The notes under the pieces: generated by a model
Databases searched by the model: none
Seen by the model: only the letters and a program-made list of their open reading frames with translations
Told to the model about the DNA's origin: nothing
Translations under genes and position numbers: made by a program
Part shown: in pieces, positions 23,962-32,502 of the stretch
Layout: each line of letters begins with the position of its first letter
Position numbering within the stretch: position 1 is the first letter of the stretch
Assembly: GCF_000328665.1 (NCBI RefSeq)
Contig: NC_019977.1
Span: 2,286,011-2,350,010, forward strand
Origin: Methanomethylovorans hollandica DSM 15978
Lineage (GTDB): Archaea; Halobacteriota; Methanosarcinia; Methanosarcinales; Methanosarcinaceae
Direction: 5' to 3'
Length of the DNA stretch: 64,000 nucleotides

Positions 23962-24726
23962 ATGCAGCTTATAACCCTTACCACTGATTTTGGCTCTGTC
24001 TATCCCGCTGCCATGAAGGGGGTCATTCTGGGCATCAATCCTCAGGCTACTATAGTCGATATATCCCATACTATCCCACATGCTGATATAAGGGCCGGAG
24101 CCTTTGCCCTTTACTCTGTAGTACCTTATTTTCCAGCGGACACTGTGCATGTGGCCGTAGTGGATCCGGGAGTGGGCACTGCAAGAAATCCAATAGTGAT
24201 TTCTGCAGGAGGTCATTTTTTTGTTGGTCCTGATAACGGTCTCATGGTTCCCGCAGCTTCAAGTCTGGGCTATATGCAGATCTTCAAAATAACTAACTTC
24301 GGTCTGTTGGGTGATGTATCTGCCACTTTTCATGGAAGAGACGTGTTTGCCCGCATTGGTGCCTACCTCTCGGACGGTATGCCTCTGGAAAAAATTGGTG
24401 AAACTACAATAGGTCATATACATCTGGATTTTGGAACAGTTGAAGTTGAAGCTGACTTCATTTCAGGCGAAGTCATCTATGTAGATGATTTTGGTAACAT
24501 AATTACCAATATAAAGGCTTCAGACATGCTCAAAAAGTTCAACTTTAAAGAACAGGTAAGAGTATTCCGTAATACAATGCCTTTTCTTGCAACCTATGGA
24601 TTGGCAAGACAAGGAGAATTGTTGGCCCTTATTGGTAGCCATGGTTTCCTCGAAATAGCTGTTAATCGAGGTAGTGCTGCAAAAATGCTGAAGGTAGAAT
24701 GCATGGATAAGGTCAGGATTGAATAA
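23962..24726 (+). CDS. DUF62-family S-adenosylmethionine hydrolase (hydroxide adenosyltransferase)
   Basis: This family hydrolyses SAM to adenosine and methionine, or in fluorinase/chlorinase relatives transfers halide. The N-terminus QLITLTTDFGSVYPAAMKG and VAVVDPGVGTARNPIV carry the conserved Asp-His-Arg area, and FVGPDNGLMVPA is the SAM-site loop. The later FHGRDVFARIGAYL and VIYVDDFGNIITNI are also family motifs. Length 254 is normal. The halogenase-specific insertion loop is absent, so water is the likely acceptor. The physiological role in archaea is unsettled. It is flanked by the divergent MBL gene and a convergent radical SAM gene 19 bp away. Confidence 0.9.
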   Translation: MQLITLTTDFGSVYPAAMKGVILGINPQATIVDISHTIPHADIRAGAFALYSVVPYFPADTVHVAVVDPGVGTARNPIVISAGGHFFVGPDNGLMVPAASSLGYMQIFKITNFGLLGDVSATFHGRDVFARIGAYLSDGMPLEKIGETTIGHIHLDFGTVEVEADFISGEVIYVDDFGNIITNIKASDMLKKFNFKEQVRVFRNTMPFLATYGLARQGELLALIGSHGFLEIAVNRGSAAKMLKVECMDKVRIE

Positions 24727-24745
24727 TAGTGGCCTGCGGCTTCTT

Positions 24746-25720
24746 TCACATCCACTTATAGTGTCTCATGACTTCAAGGTTCATATCATACAATAGACTG
24801 TTCTCTACATATCCAAAGAACAGGCACCCGTGGCAAGTATGAGCTATTTGCTTCCTTTTTTCCCGGCTGTTTTCCCATACTTTTTCCAGTCCTTCTTTTA
24901 CATTTCCGAGAGCTTCATTTTGTACCCTGCAATGTTCTATGGTGCCATCAGCAGTTACATTAAGTATGAGTTCCCCTGCATGGCATCTGAAATCAGTGTT
25001 CATGTCCCTTACCATCTTTAGATAGGTGTAAGAATTAATAATGGGGTAACCTTCTTTTTTCATTTCGGTTATCATGTCCACTGTCCTGCGATATTTATCA
25101 ACATCTCTTACACCAATGTTCTGCCATACGTCATCTGCTATATCTGAGAATTCGTACATTGGTTCGAAAGCTACAGTCACATCCAGTTCTGCAGCAAGTC
25201 GTATGAGCTCTTCAATATCATCGAGGTTCCTTCCACTTAGTACACAGTTCATGAGTATGGGATTTTTTATGTACCTTTTCGCTTTTATGATACCAGGCAA
25301 AATTTTGGTTTTAAAATCTACTCCTCTTATCTCTCTATAACTGTTAATACCATCAACGGATACAGAAAGGTAATCCAGATCCTTCAGTTCCTCTGCTCTT
25401 TTTTCCAACAGCAGTCCGTTGGTTATGAGAAAAGTCACTATGCCCAGTTCTTTGGCATGCAGGAGGATATGTGGAAGATCATCTCTCAGTAAAGGTTCCA
25501 CAGTCCATGCATTATATATCATTATACCAAAATCCTTTGCCTCGTCCAGCAGTCTCATTATTTCCTTTAATGTCATTTCAGCATCATTCTGTTTCCAGTA
25601 TTCGCAGAAATCACATTTCATATTGCAACGGGAGTTGATGGCATGGGAGAGCACAAGAGGACGTTTTCTGATCCTTGTTTGCCAGAATGCTCTTGTTGCT
25701 GTGAGGGATAATACGGACAT
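24746..25720 (-). CDS. Radical SAM protein with C-terminal cysteine-rich (SPASM-like) region
   Basis: The 4Fe-4S motif CxxxCxxC is at residues 33-40 (CNMKCDFCEYW). The barrel continues with TVEPLLRDDL, ITNGLLL and VSVDG. After residue 245 come additional cysteines (FRCHAGEL, EHCRVQNEA, HTCHGCLF) spaced as in SPASM/twitch domains that hold auxiliary clusters or bind peptide or small substrates. Length 324. The product is not identifiable: relatives act in cofactor maturation, peptide modification and hopanoid/heme side paths. It converges with the SAM hydrolase, but no shared pathway is evident. Confidence 0.8.
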   Translation of the reverse strand: MSVLSLTATRAFWQTRIRKRPLVLSHAINSRCNMKCDFCEYWKQNDAEMTLKEIMRLLDEAKDFGIMIYNAWTVEPLLRDDLPHILLHAKELGIVTFLITNGLLLEKRAEELKDLDYLSVSVDGINSYREIRGVDFKTKILPGIIKAKRYIKNPILMNCVLSGRNLDDIEELIRLAAELDVTVAFEPMYEFSDIADDVWQNIGVRDVDKYRRTVDMITEMKKEGYPIINSYTYLKMVRDMNTDFRCHAGELILNVTADGTIEHCRVQNEALGNVKEGLEKVWENSREKRKQIAHTCHGCLFFGYVENSLLYDMNLEVMRHYKWM

Positions 25721-25797
25721 GATTCACTATCTACATTAGTTGATGATTTAAATATTCTGTTCCAAAATACAGCAAAAGCTATACAGAATTATATTGT

Positions 25798-25829
25798 TAA
25801 AAAAGATATGCCCGTAGAACACGGGCATT
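25798..25829 (-). terminator. Terminator of the L1-L10-L12 operon
   Basis: On the minus strand ATGCCCGT, a 5-nt loop and ACGGGCAT (25828 down to 25808; eight perfect pairs) are followed by ATCTTTTTT. Located 33 bp after the L12 stop. Confidence 0.75.
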
Positions 25830-25860
25830 TACAGATATTTACAAATTGGCAGGAGTACTT

Positions 25861-26169
25861 TTACCCGAAGAGTGCACCGAGACCGGCCATTCCGCTCTCT
25901 TCTGCCTCTTCCTTGGTATCTTCTTCCTTCTGTGCCTCTGCTGCTGGAGCTTCGGCTGCTGCTGCCGGGGCTGCTGCTGCTGGAGCTGCTGCCACTGCTG
26001 CAGTTGCCATTGCTTCCTCTATGTCCACGTCTTCAAGGGCTGCAATGAGTGCCTTTACACGTGATTCATTGACTTCGGTACTAGCTGCCTGAAGAACGGC
26101 AGTTATTGTATCTTCTGTAATCTCTTTACCAGCTTTGTGCAGTAAAAGTGCTGCGTATATGTATTCCAT
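25861..26169 (-). CDS. rpl12: Ribosomal protein P1/L12
   Basis: Acidic stalk protein that recruits translation factors. It starts [20 protein letters not shown] with the helical dimerisation domain, continues through an Ala/Pro-rich hinge (residues 60-78), an acidic stretch and the conserved archaeal/eukaryotic tail ending [10 protein letters not shown]. The same tail ends L10, so factors bind both. It is 38 bp after L10 and last in the operon, followed by a strong terminator. Confidence 0.96.
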   Translation of the reverse strand: MEYIYAALLLHKAGKEITEDTITAVLQAASTEVNESRVKALIAALEDVDIEEAMATAAVAAAPAAAAPAAAAEAPAAEAQKEEDTKEEAEESGMAGLGALFG

Positions 26170-26207
26170 GTGAAATCACCTTTTATCAATGTAAGTTTTA
26201 GTCTGTC

Positions 26208-27236
26208 TTATCCGAAGAGTGCTCCAAGGCCGGCCATTCCGTCCTCTTCAGAACTCTCTTCTTCCTTCTCTTCTTTCGCTTCGACGGTTTCTGCCTTGGC
26301 CTCAGTTGTTGCGCTCACTGCTGCAGCAGCTGCGGCTCCAAGAGTCTGCTTAAGCTCATCATCTACTGCTTCCTCATTTTTAGCTGAGGCTGCAGCAGCC
26401 ACAGCAATCATCTGTGACTGAGCCTTGCCCATCAATGCTCCCATCAGTTCCGGCTCGAACACAACAGCATAAATACCGAGGTTCCTGGATTCTGTTGAAG
26501 CTTTTGCGATAAGCGTGGTTATGTTGTCTGCATTTGGATATGCTGCATATACTGACAGATTGAATGCCTGCTTTGCAGCCAGAGCTATGTCGTTGAAGTA
26601 CTGCGTTTCATCCACAGCCAAGACATCTGGGCGGAATATGGATCCCTCTTCCAGAACTGCTCTTAAATCCAGTCCAACAACCATTGGATAGATCTCAAGC
26701 CTGTTAAGCATGGATGCAAGCAGCTGGGGAGCCTTCTCTCCCTCTTTCAATACGGTCTTGGTCTCCTTTACGACGACCTTGCCCCCATCAATAGCCGCTG
26801 GAATTCCAGCTCTCTGCAGATCTCCAAGAATGGGCCCGGGTGGAAAACTTGTTGGCCTTGCTTCCACTACAATATCTTTAGGAGCTACGGCACCTGCCTT
26901 GATTGGTGAAGGTGTTTTGCTTTTTTCGAGGAGTTTGAATAGTTTAAAAGGATTCTGATCAGAAAATATTAATGCCGTCTGGACATCAATAAATTCGGAC
27001 ATATCCTTTACATCCTGATCCATTTCCTCTAATGCCCTTTTTATAAGAGTGTTCCTGGCCACTTTGATATATGCAGTTCCATTAAGGTCTCTCCTCATTT
27101 TCTGGAGCTGCTTTGCAGGAATGCCTTCAATGCCTACTATACCAAAGAGGTGGTAGGTTTTTATGAGCTCTTTTATCTCCTCGACTTCCTTAGCCTTCCA
27201 TTTTGGTATATGTGACGAATGGTGATCAATTTCCAT
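26208..27236 (-). CDS. rpl10: Ribosomal protein P0/L10
   Basis: Stalk base that binds 23S rRNA and carries several L12 dimers. The N-terminal rRNA-binding domain includes HIPKWKAKEVEEIKELIKTY and RRDLNGTAYIKVARNTLI. The archaeal insertion domain spans about residues 110-190. Long helical L12-binding spines follow (after residue 235), and an Ala/Glu hinge ends [11 protein letters not shown]. At 342 residues it is a full archaeal P0. It begins immediately after the L1 stop (1-bp gap), so translation is coupled. Confidence 0.96.
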   Translation of the reverse strand: MEIDHHSSHIPKWKAKEVEEIKELIKTYHLFGIVGIEGIPAKQLQKMRRDLNGTAYIKVARNTLIKRALEEMDQDVKDMSEFIDVQTALIFSDQNPFKLFKLLEKSKTPSPIKAGAVAPKDIVVEARPTSFPPGPILGDLQRAGIPAAIDGGKVVVKETKTVLKEGEKAPQLLASMLNRLEIYPMVVGLDLRAVLEEGSIFRPDVLAVDETQYFNDIALAAKQAFNLSVYAAYPNADNITTLIAKASTESRNLGIYAVVFEPELMGALMGKAQSQMIAVAAAASAKNEEAVDDELKQTLGAAAAAAVSATTEAKAETVEAKEEKEEESSEEDGMAGLGALFG

Positions 27237-27237
27237 A

Positions 27238-27879
27238 TTACATCACCTTCACGGACTTACCCATTGTGGTCGTTAAATAGATCGACTTGATGTTCTGGCT
27301 GCCTTTCTCAAGGGAATGTTCAAGTCTGGTGATCACCGTTTCTATATTATCAGCCAGCTTTTCGACCGGCATATCTTTGCGCCCGACTGCAACATGGAAG
27401 GTCAGTTTATCTTTTGACCTTATACGCACGGAACTCCTGGAGGAGTTGATCACATCAGCTACATTCTTTCCAGGCTGGAGCGGTATTGGCATCTTTCCTC
27501 TGGGACCCAGGACAACACCGAGGCTCTTACCAATGAGTGGCATGTACTGTACTTCGGCTATGAAGAAGTCACATTCATTGGCAATTGCCCTTGAGCGTGC
27601 TTTATCCTCTTTCAGGTCGTTGATGTCTTCCTCAGTGAATACATAGGTAGCACCCGCCTCTTTTGCCTGAAGACCAACCTCACCTTTTGCAAAAACAGCG
27701 ATCTTCAAGTCCTTACCAAGGCCATGCGGAAGTATTATTTCTTCATCAACACGGTTCTTGGGCTGACTCATGTCGAGGTGTTTCAGGTTGATAGCCACAT
27801 CAACGCTTTCCATGAACTTGCGCTGCGGCGATTCCTCTAACAATTTATTGACAGCTTCTACTGTTATTTTATTTACCAT
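27238..27879 (-). CDS. rpl1: Ribosomal protein L1
   Basis: L1-stalk protein contacting 23S helices 76-78 and E-site tRNA, and in archaea a translational repressor of its own operon. It starts MVNKITVEAVNKLLEESPQR. Conserved segments are LGPRGKMPIPLQPGKNV and VAVGRKDMPVEKLADNIETV. Length 213 is standard. The start is preceded by GGGAGGAATAG, which abuts a stable leader hairpin (separate entry). Order L1-L10-L12 without L11 in the same tight cluster is typical of euryarchaea. Confidence 0.96.
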   Translation of the reverse strand: MVNKITVEAVNKLLEESPQRKFMESVDVAINLKHLDMSQPKNRVDEEIILPHGLGKDLKIAVFAKGEVGLQAKEAGATYVFTEEDINDLKEDKARSRAIANECDFFIAEVQYMPLIGKSLGVVLGPRGKMPIPLQPGKNVADVINSSRSSVRIRSKDKLTFHVAVGRKDMPVEKLADNIETVITRLEHSLEKGSQNIKSIYLTTTMGKSVKVM

Positions 27880-27889
27880 TCTATTCCTC

Positions 27890-27935
27890 CCGTAGTGCTG
27901 AACTGCCGTCCATCGGCCACTTCGGCCTACTACGG
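27890..27935 (-). promoter_or_regulatory. Leader hairpin before L1, likely L1 autoregulatory site
   Basis: On the minus strand CCGTAGT (27935-27929) pairs with ACTACGG (27896-27890) around an inner GGCCGAAGTGGCCGATGGAC region, and the outer stem ends inside GGGAGG, the L1 ribosome-binding site. In other archaea L1 represses its operon by binding an mRNA mimic of its 23S site, within the L1 gene in Methanococcus and in the leader in haloarchaea. The mimicry here is inferred from position and shape. Confidence 0.6.
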
Positions 27936-28030
27936 TTGATTATAGGAAGGAGTATATCCCCGTCCCATTATTTTTATCGTGCTCTCAACGTGGAGCATAG
28001 TTCTTATATCTATCGGTTATGTGTTCTGGA

Positions 28031-28513
28031 TTAAGCTTCTGTCATTAGCACATCATCGAATTTCCCCTCGTCGATGGCTTTTTGACATTCTCTTGGATCC
28101 ATCCCCTCTGCAGTAACACCCAGAGTTACGCATGCTCCTAGCACTTCCTTTACTGCGGCCTTCATGGTATATGCTAGCATTACGTCCCTCTTCATGCGCG
28201 CTATCCTCATAGCCTGGTCTATCTTCAGGTCTCCTACCTTGTTTGTCTTTGGTTCTCCGGAGCCCTTTTCTATACCCAGTTCTTTCTTGATCAGCGCAGC
28301 AGTTGGTGGTGTACCAACTTCTATCTCAAAGCTCTTGTCATCGGCAACTATCACTTTGACAGGTACTTGCATGCCGTTATAATCTTTTGTCTTCTCGTTG
28401 ATCTTATCGATGACTGCTTTTATATTGATCCCTAAAGGTCCAAGGGCCGGGCCAAGAGGCGGTCCGGGATTGGCTTTACCTCCGGAGACCAGTGCTTCTA
28501 CAACATTTGCCAT
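28031..28513 (-). CDS. rpl11: Ribosomal protein L11
   Basis: Binds the GTPase-centre rRNA next to the stalk base. It starts [20 protein letters not shown], with [19 protein letters not shown] and the proline-rich switch region typical of L11. The C-terminal rRNA-binding domain includes [16 protein letters not shown] and [15 protein letters not shown]. Length 160 is standard. GGTGAT lies before the ATG, and a TATA-like TTTATATTTATAA (about 28537-28552) sits between spt5 and this gene, so it may have its own promoter as well as read-through from spt5. Confidence 0.96.
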   Translation of the reverse strand: MANVVEALVSGGKANPGPPLGPALGPLGINIKAVIDKINEKTKDYNGMQVPVKVIVADDKSFEIEVGTPPTAALIKKELGIEKGSGEPKTNKVGDLKIDQAMRIARMKRDVMLAYTMKAAVKEVLGACVTLGVTAEGMDPRECQKAIDEGKFDDVLMTEA

Positions 28514-28557
28514 GTGAGTATCACCAGTTATATTTGTTATCTTATAAATATAAATAT

Positions 28558-29019
28558 TCAGGACTCTTCCTCTTTCCTGAGGACCCTTACAGTGTCACCA
28601 CGTATAGTTATAGGTATCGGTACCACAGCATCGAACAGTTCAACTGTGATCTCTTCATGCCCCTCATCCACCCGCTTAACACGTGCTCTTTCTCCTTTAA
28701 AGGGTCCGGATGTGATCTCTATTATTGCACCTTCAGTTATACCTGTTACAGTGGGCTTAGGTGTAAGGAAGTGTGCGATCTCTTCTATGCTGGACTGGCC
28801 CTTAATAACTGCACGTGCGTGAGGAACCGTCTGGATAGCCTGTTCCACTATACCAGGTGACGTGCTCTCCACCAGTACATATCCTTTCAGTTCGTCAGGG
28901 GCCAGGATGGCACGAATGTCCAGGTGTTCTTTCCTTGCCACCATTGCCATCATATTCGCTACAGAACGTTCCTGGTTAGCAGTTGTTTTCACCACGAATA
29001 CAGTAGAAGGTTCAGTCAT
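28558..29019 (-). CDS. spt5: Transcription elongation factor Spt5/NusG
   Basis: Processivity factor for RNA polymerase. The N-terminal NGN domain (residues 1-85) binds the polymerase clamp ([20 protein letters not shown] at the start, [17 protein letters not shown] later). A KOW domain (about 95-150, [20 protein letters not shown]) contacts the ribosome or RNA. Length 153 is typical for archaea. It is 4 bp downstream of secE and upstream of L11, the conserved archaeal arrangement. Confidence 0.95.
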   Translation of the reverse strand: MTEPSTVFVVKTTANQERSVANMMAMVARKEHLDIRAILAPDELKGYVLVESTSPGIVEQAIQTVPHARAVIKGQSSIEEIAHFLTPKPTVTGITEGAIIEITSGPFKGERARVKRVDEGHEEITVELFDAVVPIPITIRGDTVRVLRKEEES

Positions 29020-29023
29020 TCAT

Positions 29024-29251
29024 TCACACCCACTTTGGTATTTCCACCATCACTATATAGATCAAGAATCCCATAATGCCAATGGCAAGGATTCCAAGAC
29101 CAGCTACCTTAGCAATTGTGAGGAACTCTTCTCTAGAAGGTTTCTTTGTTAGTTTCAGAACCCTTATGTGCGCTCTTATAATAGATCCTATAGAGTCCAC
29201 TGTGGTATTTAACTTGCTTGAATCTATATTATTCCCTGCCAATATCTTCAC
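29024..29251 (-). CDS. secE: SecE/Sec61-gamma preprotein translocase subunit
   Basis: A 75-residue protein with an N-terminal amphipathic helix (IRAHIRVLKLTKKPSREEF), then one membrane helix (GLGILAIGIMGFLIYIVMV) ending in the typical proline-containing EIPKWV tail. It clamps SecY halves together. The pairing with spt5 is conserved across archaea and bacteria. The first 25 residues are longer than in some relatives, so an internal start is possible. Confidence 0.93.
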   Translation of the reverse strand: MKILAGNNIDSSKLNTTVDSIGSIIRAHIRVLKLTKKPSREEFLTIAKVAGLGILAIGIMGFLIYIVMVEIPKWV

Positions 29252-29382
29252 AACCGATTAAACCTTATGTTCTCTAAATTTTTTATGTATGACCGAATGA
29301 CGAGCAGTCCGATTTTAATAATGATATAAAATAGTACCGCCTATCTACAACTTCTTCTGTAAAATACTTTTCGATTATTTTA

Positions 29383-29404
29383 GCAGGCAGAAAAAGCTGC
29401 CTGC
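29383..29404 (-). terminator. Terminator-like hairpin after ftsZ
   Basis: GCAGGCAG and CTGCCTGC, eight perfect pairs with a 6-nt loop (CTTTTT on the minus strand), followed by TAAAATAAT. It lies 10 bp after the ftsZ stop and separates ftsZ from secE. Confidence 0.65.
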
Positions 29405-29414
29405 ACAATCTAAT

Positions 29415-30518
29415 TTATTTTACAAAATCAATGCCATACTTGCGTGTAATATTTCGTGTGCCTCCATGGCCATATATCTGAGGTGATTTGACACCCGTAA
29501 CTACCAGCATCGTCCTTACAGTATTTTCCAGTTCCTCATCTACCTGCGCACCCCAGATAATCCTTGCATCGGGATCGATACGGCTGTATACTTCCTGAAC
29601 TACACTTTCAGCTTCAGCTATGGTCATGTCAGGACCACCCACTACATTCACAAGGGCGGAGGTAGCACCAGAAATATCCACATCTAACAATGGACTTCTT
29701 AATGCCTTTTGCACAGCCTCAACAGCTTTCATTTCACCCTCAGCTTCACCAAGGCCGATCATTGCAACACCACCGTTCTGCATGACGGTCCTGACGTCGG
29801 CAAAGTCAAGGTTAACAAGTCCTGGCTTTGTGATAAGTTCAGTAATTCCCTTCACTGCCCTCATCAGCACCTCGTCTGATACTTTAAATGCTGCCTGCAA
29901 CGGGAGCCTTGGGACGACTTCCAGAAGTTTATCGTTTGGTACAACTATCACAGTATCGGCAACTTCTCTTAGCCTCTCCAGGCCAGCTTCAGCGTTCATA
30001 CGCCTCACATGCCCTTCAACCCCAAATGGAAGTGTTACCACGGCAATGGTCAAAGCACCCGCATCCCTTGCAGCTTCAGCAACTACCGGGGCAGAACCGG
30101 TCCCAGTCCCCCCTCCAAGGCCAGCGGTGATGAACACCATGTCACTCCCTTCAACAAAAGCTCGAATCTCATCCACGCTTTCCAGAGCAGCCTCCTCGCC
30201 CACTTGGGGAAGGCTACCTGCGCCAAGACCTCTTGTCTTCTTTTTTCCTATCAATATCTTCTTATCGGCATTGACTCGCAGAAGGTGCTGAGCATCAGTA
30301 TTTATAGCTACTAATTCCGCTCCTTTGATTCCCTCGTTGGCCATCCTCTGCGCACTGTTGGATCCTCCTCCACCACAGCCAACGACCTTGATCACAGTTC
30401 TCAGGTCACGGAGCATCTCCTCTAGCTCTGCATTGATATCATTCGGTTCTGGCACACGTGTATGGAGGCGTCCTTCTTCTTCGGACCTTGCAAGTGCCTC
30501 TTCTACTATGGATCTCAT
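29415..30518 (-). CDS. ftsZ: Cell division protein FtsZ
   Basis: Tubulin-like GTPase that builds the division ring. Nucleotide-binding motifs are [15 protein letters not shown] near residue 42, the tubulin signature [16 protein letters not shown] near 135, and the T7-like DFADVRTVM. The N-terminal 35-residue acidic extension and the lack of a long C-terminal tail are typical of archaeal FtsZ1. At 367 residues it is complete. It precedes secE-spt5-L11, a conserved euryarchaeal order, and follows dtdA. Confidence 0.95.
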   Translation of the reverse strand: MRSIVEEALARSEEEGRLHTRVPEPNDINAELEEMLRDLRTVIKVVGCGGGGSNSAQRMANEGIKGAELVAINTDAQHLLRVNADKKILIGKKKTRGLGAGSLPQVGEEAALESVDEIRAFVEGSDMVFITAGLGGGTGTGSAPVVAEAARDAGALTIAVVTLPFGVEGHVRRMNAEAGLERLREVADTVIVVPNDKLLEVVPRLPLQAAFKVSDEVLMRAVKGITELITKPGLVNLDFADVRTVMQNGGVAMIGLGEAEGEMKAVEAVQKALRSPLLDVDISGATSALVNVVGGPDMTIAEAESVVQEVYSRIDPDARIIWGAQVDEELENTVRTMLVVTGVKSPQIYGHGGTRNITRKYGIDFVK

Positions 30519-30546
30519 TCTTCTTCTCCCTTGAGTGGAAATCGTG

Positions 30547-31968
30547 TTATTTGTTTAAGAGTAATGTATTTCCTAATGTAATCCTTCTTATGGTTTTTGT
30601 ATAAACCATCAATGGTTCTACAGTTCTGCTATTGGCAGTTACAGAGTTACCTTTTTTCAACTCTGCGAACAGGGGACCTGGAGGGACACCCAGTTCCCGG
30701 GCAACTTCAGGGTCAAACCTATCCTCTGTAATATATAATGTCATCTCTTCTGGGATGTATTTTATTTCATAATGCTCTTTTAGTATTTTAATGCATTCAT
30801 CTATAAGCATATCAGCTGAAGCTTTTTCTTTGCCCCGCTCACATATCAGTATACCTGGCAATGTTCCATTATCTCTTTCAATATAAACTACATCAGACCT
30901 GTCAAGTAAGTTTGTGAGTTTTTTCTTATCAGCAGACACAGCTTCAATAAAGATCTCTTCATCCATCCTAAATATTTGAATATCATCCGTGCTTATATTT
31001 TCTGCATTGTTGATCATCAGCCTGAATCCATCTGTTATCCTCAGGCGGCTCCCAGGACAAAACCTATCTGCAAGTATAAGCAGATGGGAATATATATGCC
31101 AGGGTAAATCATGTATATCCAGGATATCACTTTCCCGAAGCAATTGCAGACCAAGTTCTTTGACGATCTCAGTGATCTTTTCTTTATGCGCCGATGACAT
31201 TGCCCTGCGGTCAAAATATACAAAGTCAGCATTTGACTTCTCTGTAGCCTGCCGCACAAGTTCCAGATCCAGGTTATCAAGCTGATGGTTTGGAAAATTA
31301 TGTCCGAATGTTATATTGTTCTCAAGTAATATTTTGGACTGCCTCTTTGCATAGTGCCCGCCCCCAAAACCAATAGCAATTGGCATTTTATCTTCTTTCA
31401 TCTCCAGTATTGCCCTGGCAGCTATCTCTCCTGCTATCGGGTCTTCCCACTGTTCTTCTGCACTGCCGATCTCAGCATAGACCATGGGCAAACGAACATC
31501 TGTTGGTCCATGATGTGTGGACTCCATGGCAACTTCATAACCACTATTAATAGCCATTTTTTGCATGTTGAGCAAGATGGACCTCAAGGCAAAAGGTGCA
31601 GGGTAGGAAAATTCCCTGCTGTGTCCTCCGAATTTTGCATTGCCACTGTTCCCGGTATAATGGGCTGTAAGAACTCTGTTATCATCCTTACCCTTATGTT
31701 TTGAGGCAACTACAATGAGCCTGGTTTTCAATCCGCACGCTGCAAGTTTACGGTCGATGCCATCCTGGTATATATGATGTGCATCGATCTCCACAAGCCA
31801 GAATCCTTCGGATGAATAAGCGCATACAAGTTCCCCCCAGTCGTGACATGCCACTTTCACGGGAACCCATTCTCTCATTTTGAGAATATGTTCCTTGATG
31901 TTCTGGCTCGCCCTGTCCTTTGTGGAACATAGAATGGTTATTCTCGATTCGTTTCCTTTGCTGTTCAT
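30547..31968 (-). CDS. dtdA: DtdA: archaeal D-aminoacyl-tRNA deacylase (DTD2 type)
   Basis: Zinc-dependent editing enzyme that hydrolyses D-amino acids from tRNA; homologous to plant GEK1. Family motifs are [22 protein letters not shown] (positions around 105-128), [20 protein letters not shown] and [10 protein letters not shown]. The last 120 residues form an additional domain with a C-terminal [10 protein letters not shown]. At 473 residues it is slightly longer than usual. The ATG at 31968 follows a region with no obvious ribosome-binding site. It lies upstream of ftsZ with a 28-bp gap and downstream of a decayed methyltransferase. Confidence 0.9.
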   Translation of the reverse strand: MNSKGNESRITILCSTKDRASQNIKEHILKMREWVPVKVACHDWGELVCAYSSEGFWLVEIDAHHIYQDGIDRKLAACGLKTRLIVVASKHKGKDDNRVLTAHYTGNSGNAKFGGHSREFSYPAPFALRSILLNMQKMAINSGYEVAMESTHHGPTDVRLPMVYAEIGSAEEQWEDPIAGEIAARAILEMKEDKMPIAIGFGGGHYAKRQSKILLENNITFGHNFPNHQLDNLDLELVRQATEKSNADFVYFDRRAMSSAHKEKITEIVKELGLQLLRESDILDIHDLPWHIYSHLLILADRFCPGSRLRITDGFRLMINNAENISTDDIQIFRMDEEIFIEAVSADKKKLTNLLDRSDVVYIERDNGTLPGILICERGKEKASADMLIDECIKILKEHYEIKYIPEEMTLYITEDRFDPEVARELGVPPGPLFAELKKGNSVTANSRTVEPLMVYTKTIRRITLGNTLLLNK

Positions 31969-31984
31969 CTGTTTTCATCCCTGT

Positions 31985-32502
31985 TTTAGATCATCTTGAT
32001 CATATCGAAAACCCATCTGCTCACACCAGGAGCCACATTGCCGCACCTGCGACAGTTCAGGACTTTCAATCCCTTTTTTTATAATCTCCTATGAGGCCTT
32101 CTATTTGATGTTGTTTCTTGAAAGTATAGAAATGCATCATACCTTCAGGCCTGATCACATCTGCTAGAATGTCGAGGAATTGGTCCATACCATAAGGTGT
32201 GGGGATTATGGCTCTGTGGAATTTATATTTCAGTGTCTAAGGAATGTCTATAGTATCAGCACATATAACTGAAAGGTTTTGCATGACCTTGTTCCGTGAT
32301 GTATTTTTTTGGAGCATGGAAATAGCTGCGTTATTTTTTTCAAATGCTACAATATCAGCACCCTTTGCACCCACATGCACAACAAACGGCCCTACGCTAC
32401 AAAAAGGTATAATCACTTTTTCACCATTTTGCACCATACTGGTTATCCTGGCTATTTCGTGCGATAATCTGTTATTAAAGAAAACTTCTTGAAGTTCCTT
32501 GA
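31985..32502 (-). pseudogene. Decayed Trm5/Met10+-like methyltransferase, C-terminal half
   Basis: On the minus strand from about 32502 the frame reads QEVFFNNRLSHEIARI, then GEKVIIPFCSVGPFVVHVGA and IVAFEKNNAAISMLQKN, the SAM-binding core of Trm5-type tRNA methyltransferases. A TAG follows after DTIDIP (near 32238). The same frame then resumes with KFHRAIIPTPYGMDQFLDIL and EGMMHFYTF and stops. The typical tail NCRRCGNVAPGVSRWVF is found in another frame after an A7 tract near 32075. The N-terminal half is missing, replaced by the acetolactate synthase gene end. A stop, a frameshift and a truncation together mean it is not functional. Confidence 0.75.

Noticed and set aside
23962-24726. Halogenase (fluorinase/chlorinase) instead of SAM hydrolase
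   Set aside because: The sequence lacks the additional loop of fluorinase/chlorinase and follows the general DUF62 pattern.
25846-26064. Cys/Gly-rich open frame on the plus strand across L12
   Set aside because: It is the antisense reading of the Ala-rich hinge of L12 and so an artefact.
32236-32240. TAG in the methyltransferase relic as pyrrolysine in a working gene
   Set aside because: The same gene is N-terminally truncated and frameshifted downstream, so it cannot make the full protein whatever the TAG encodes.
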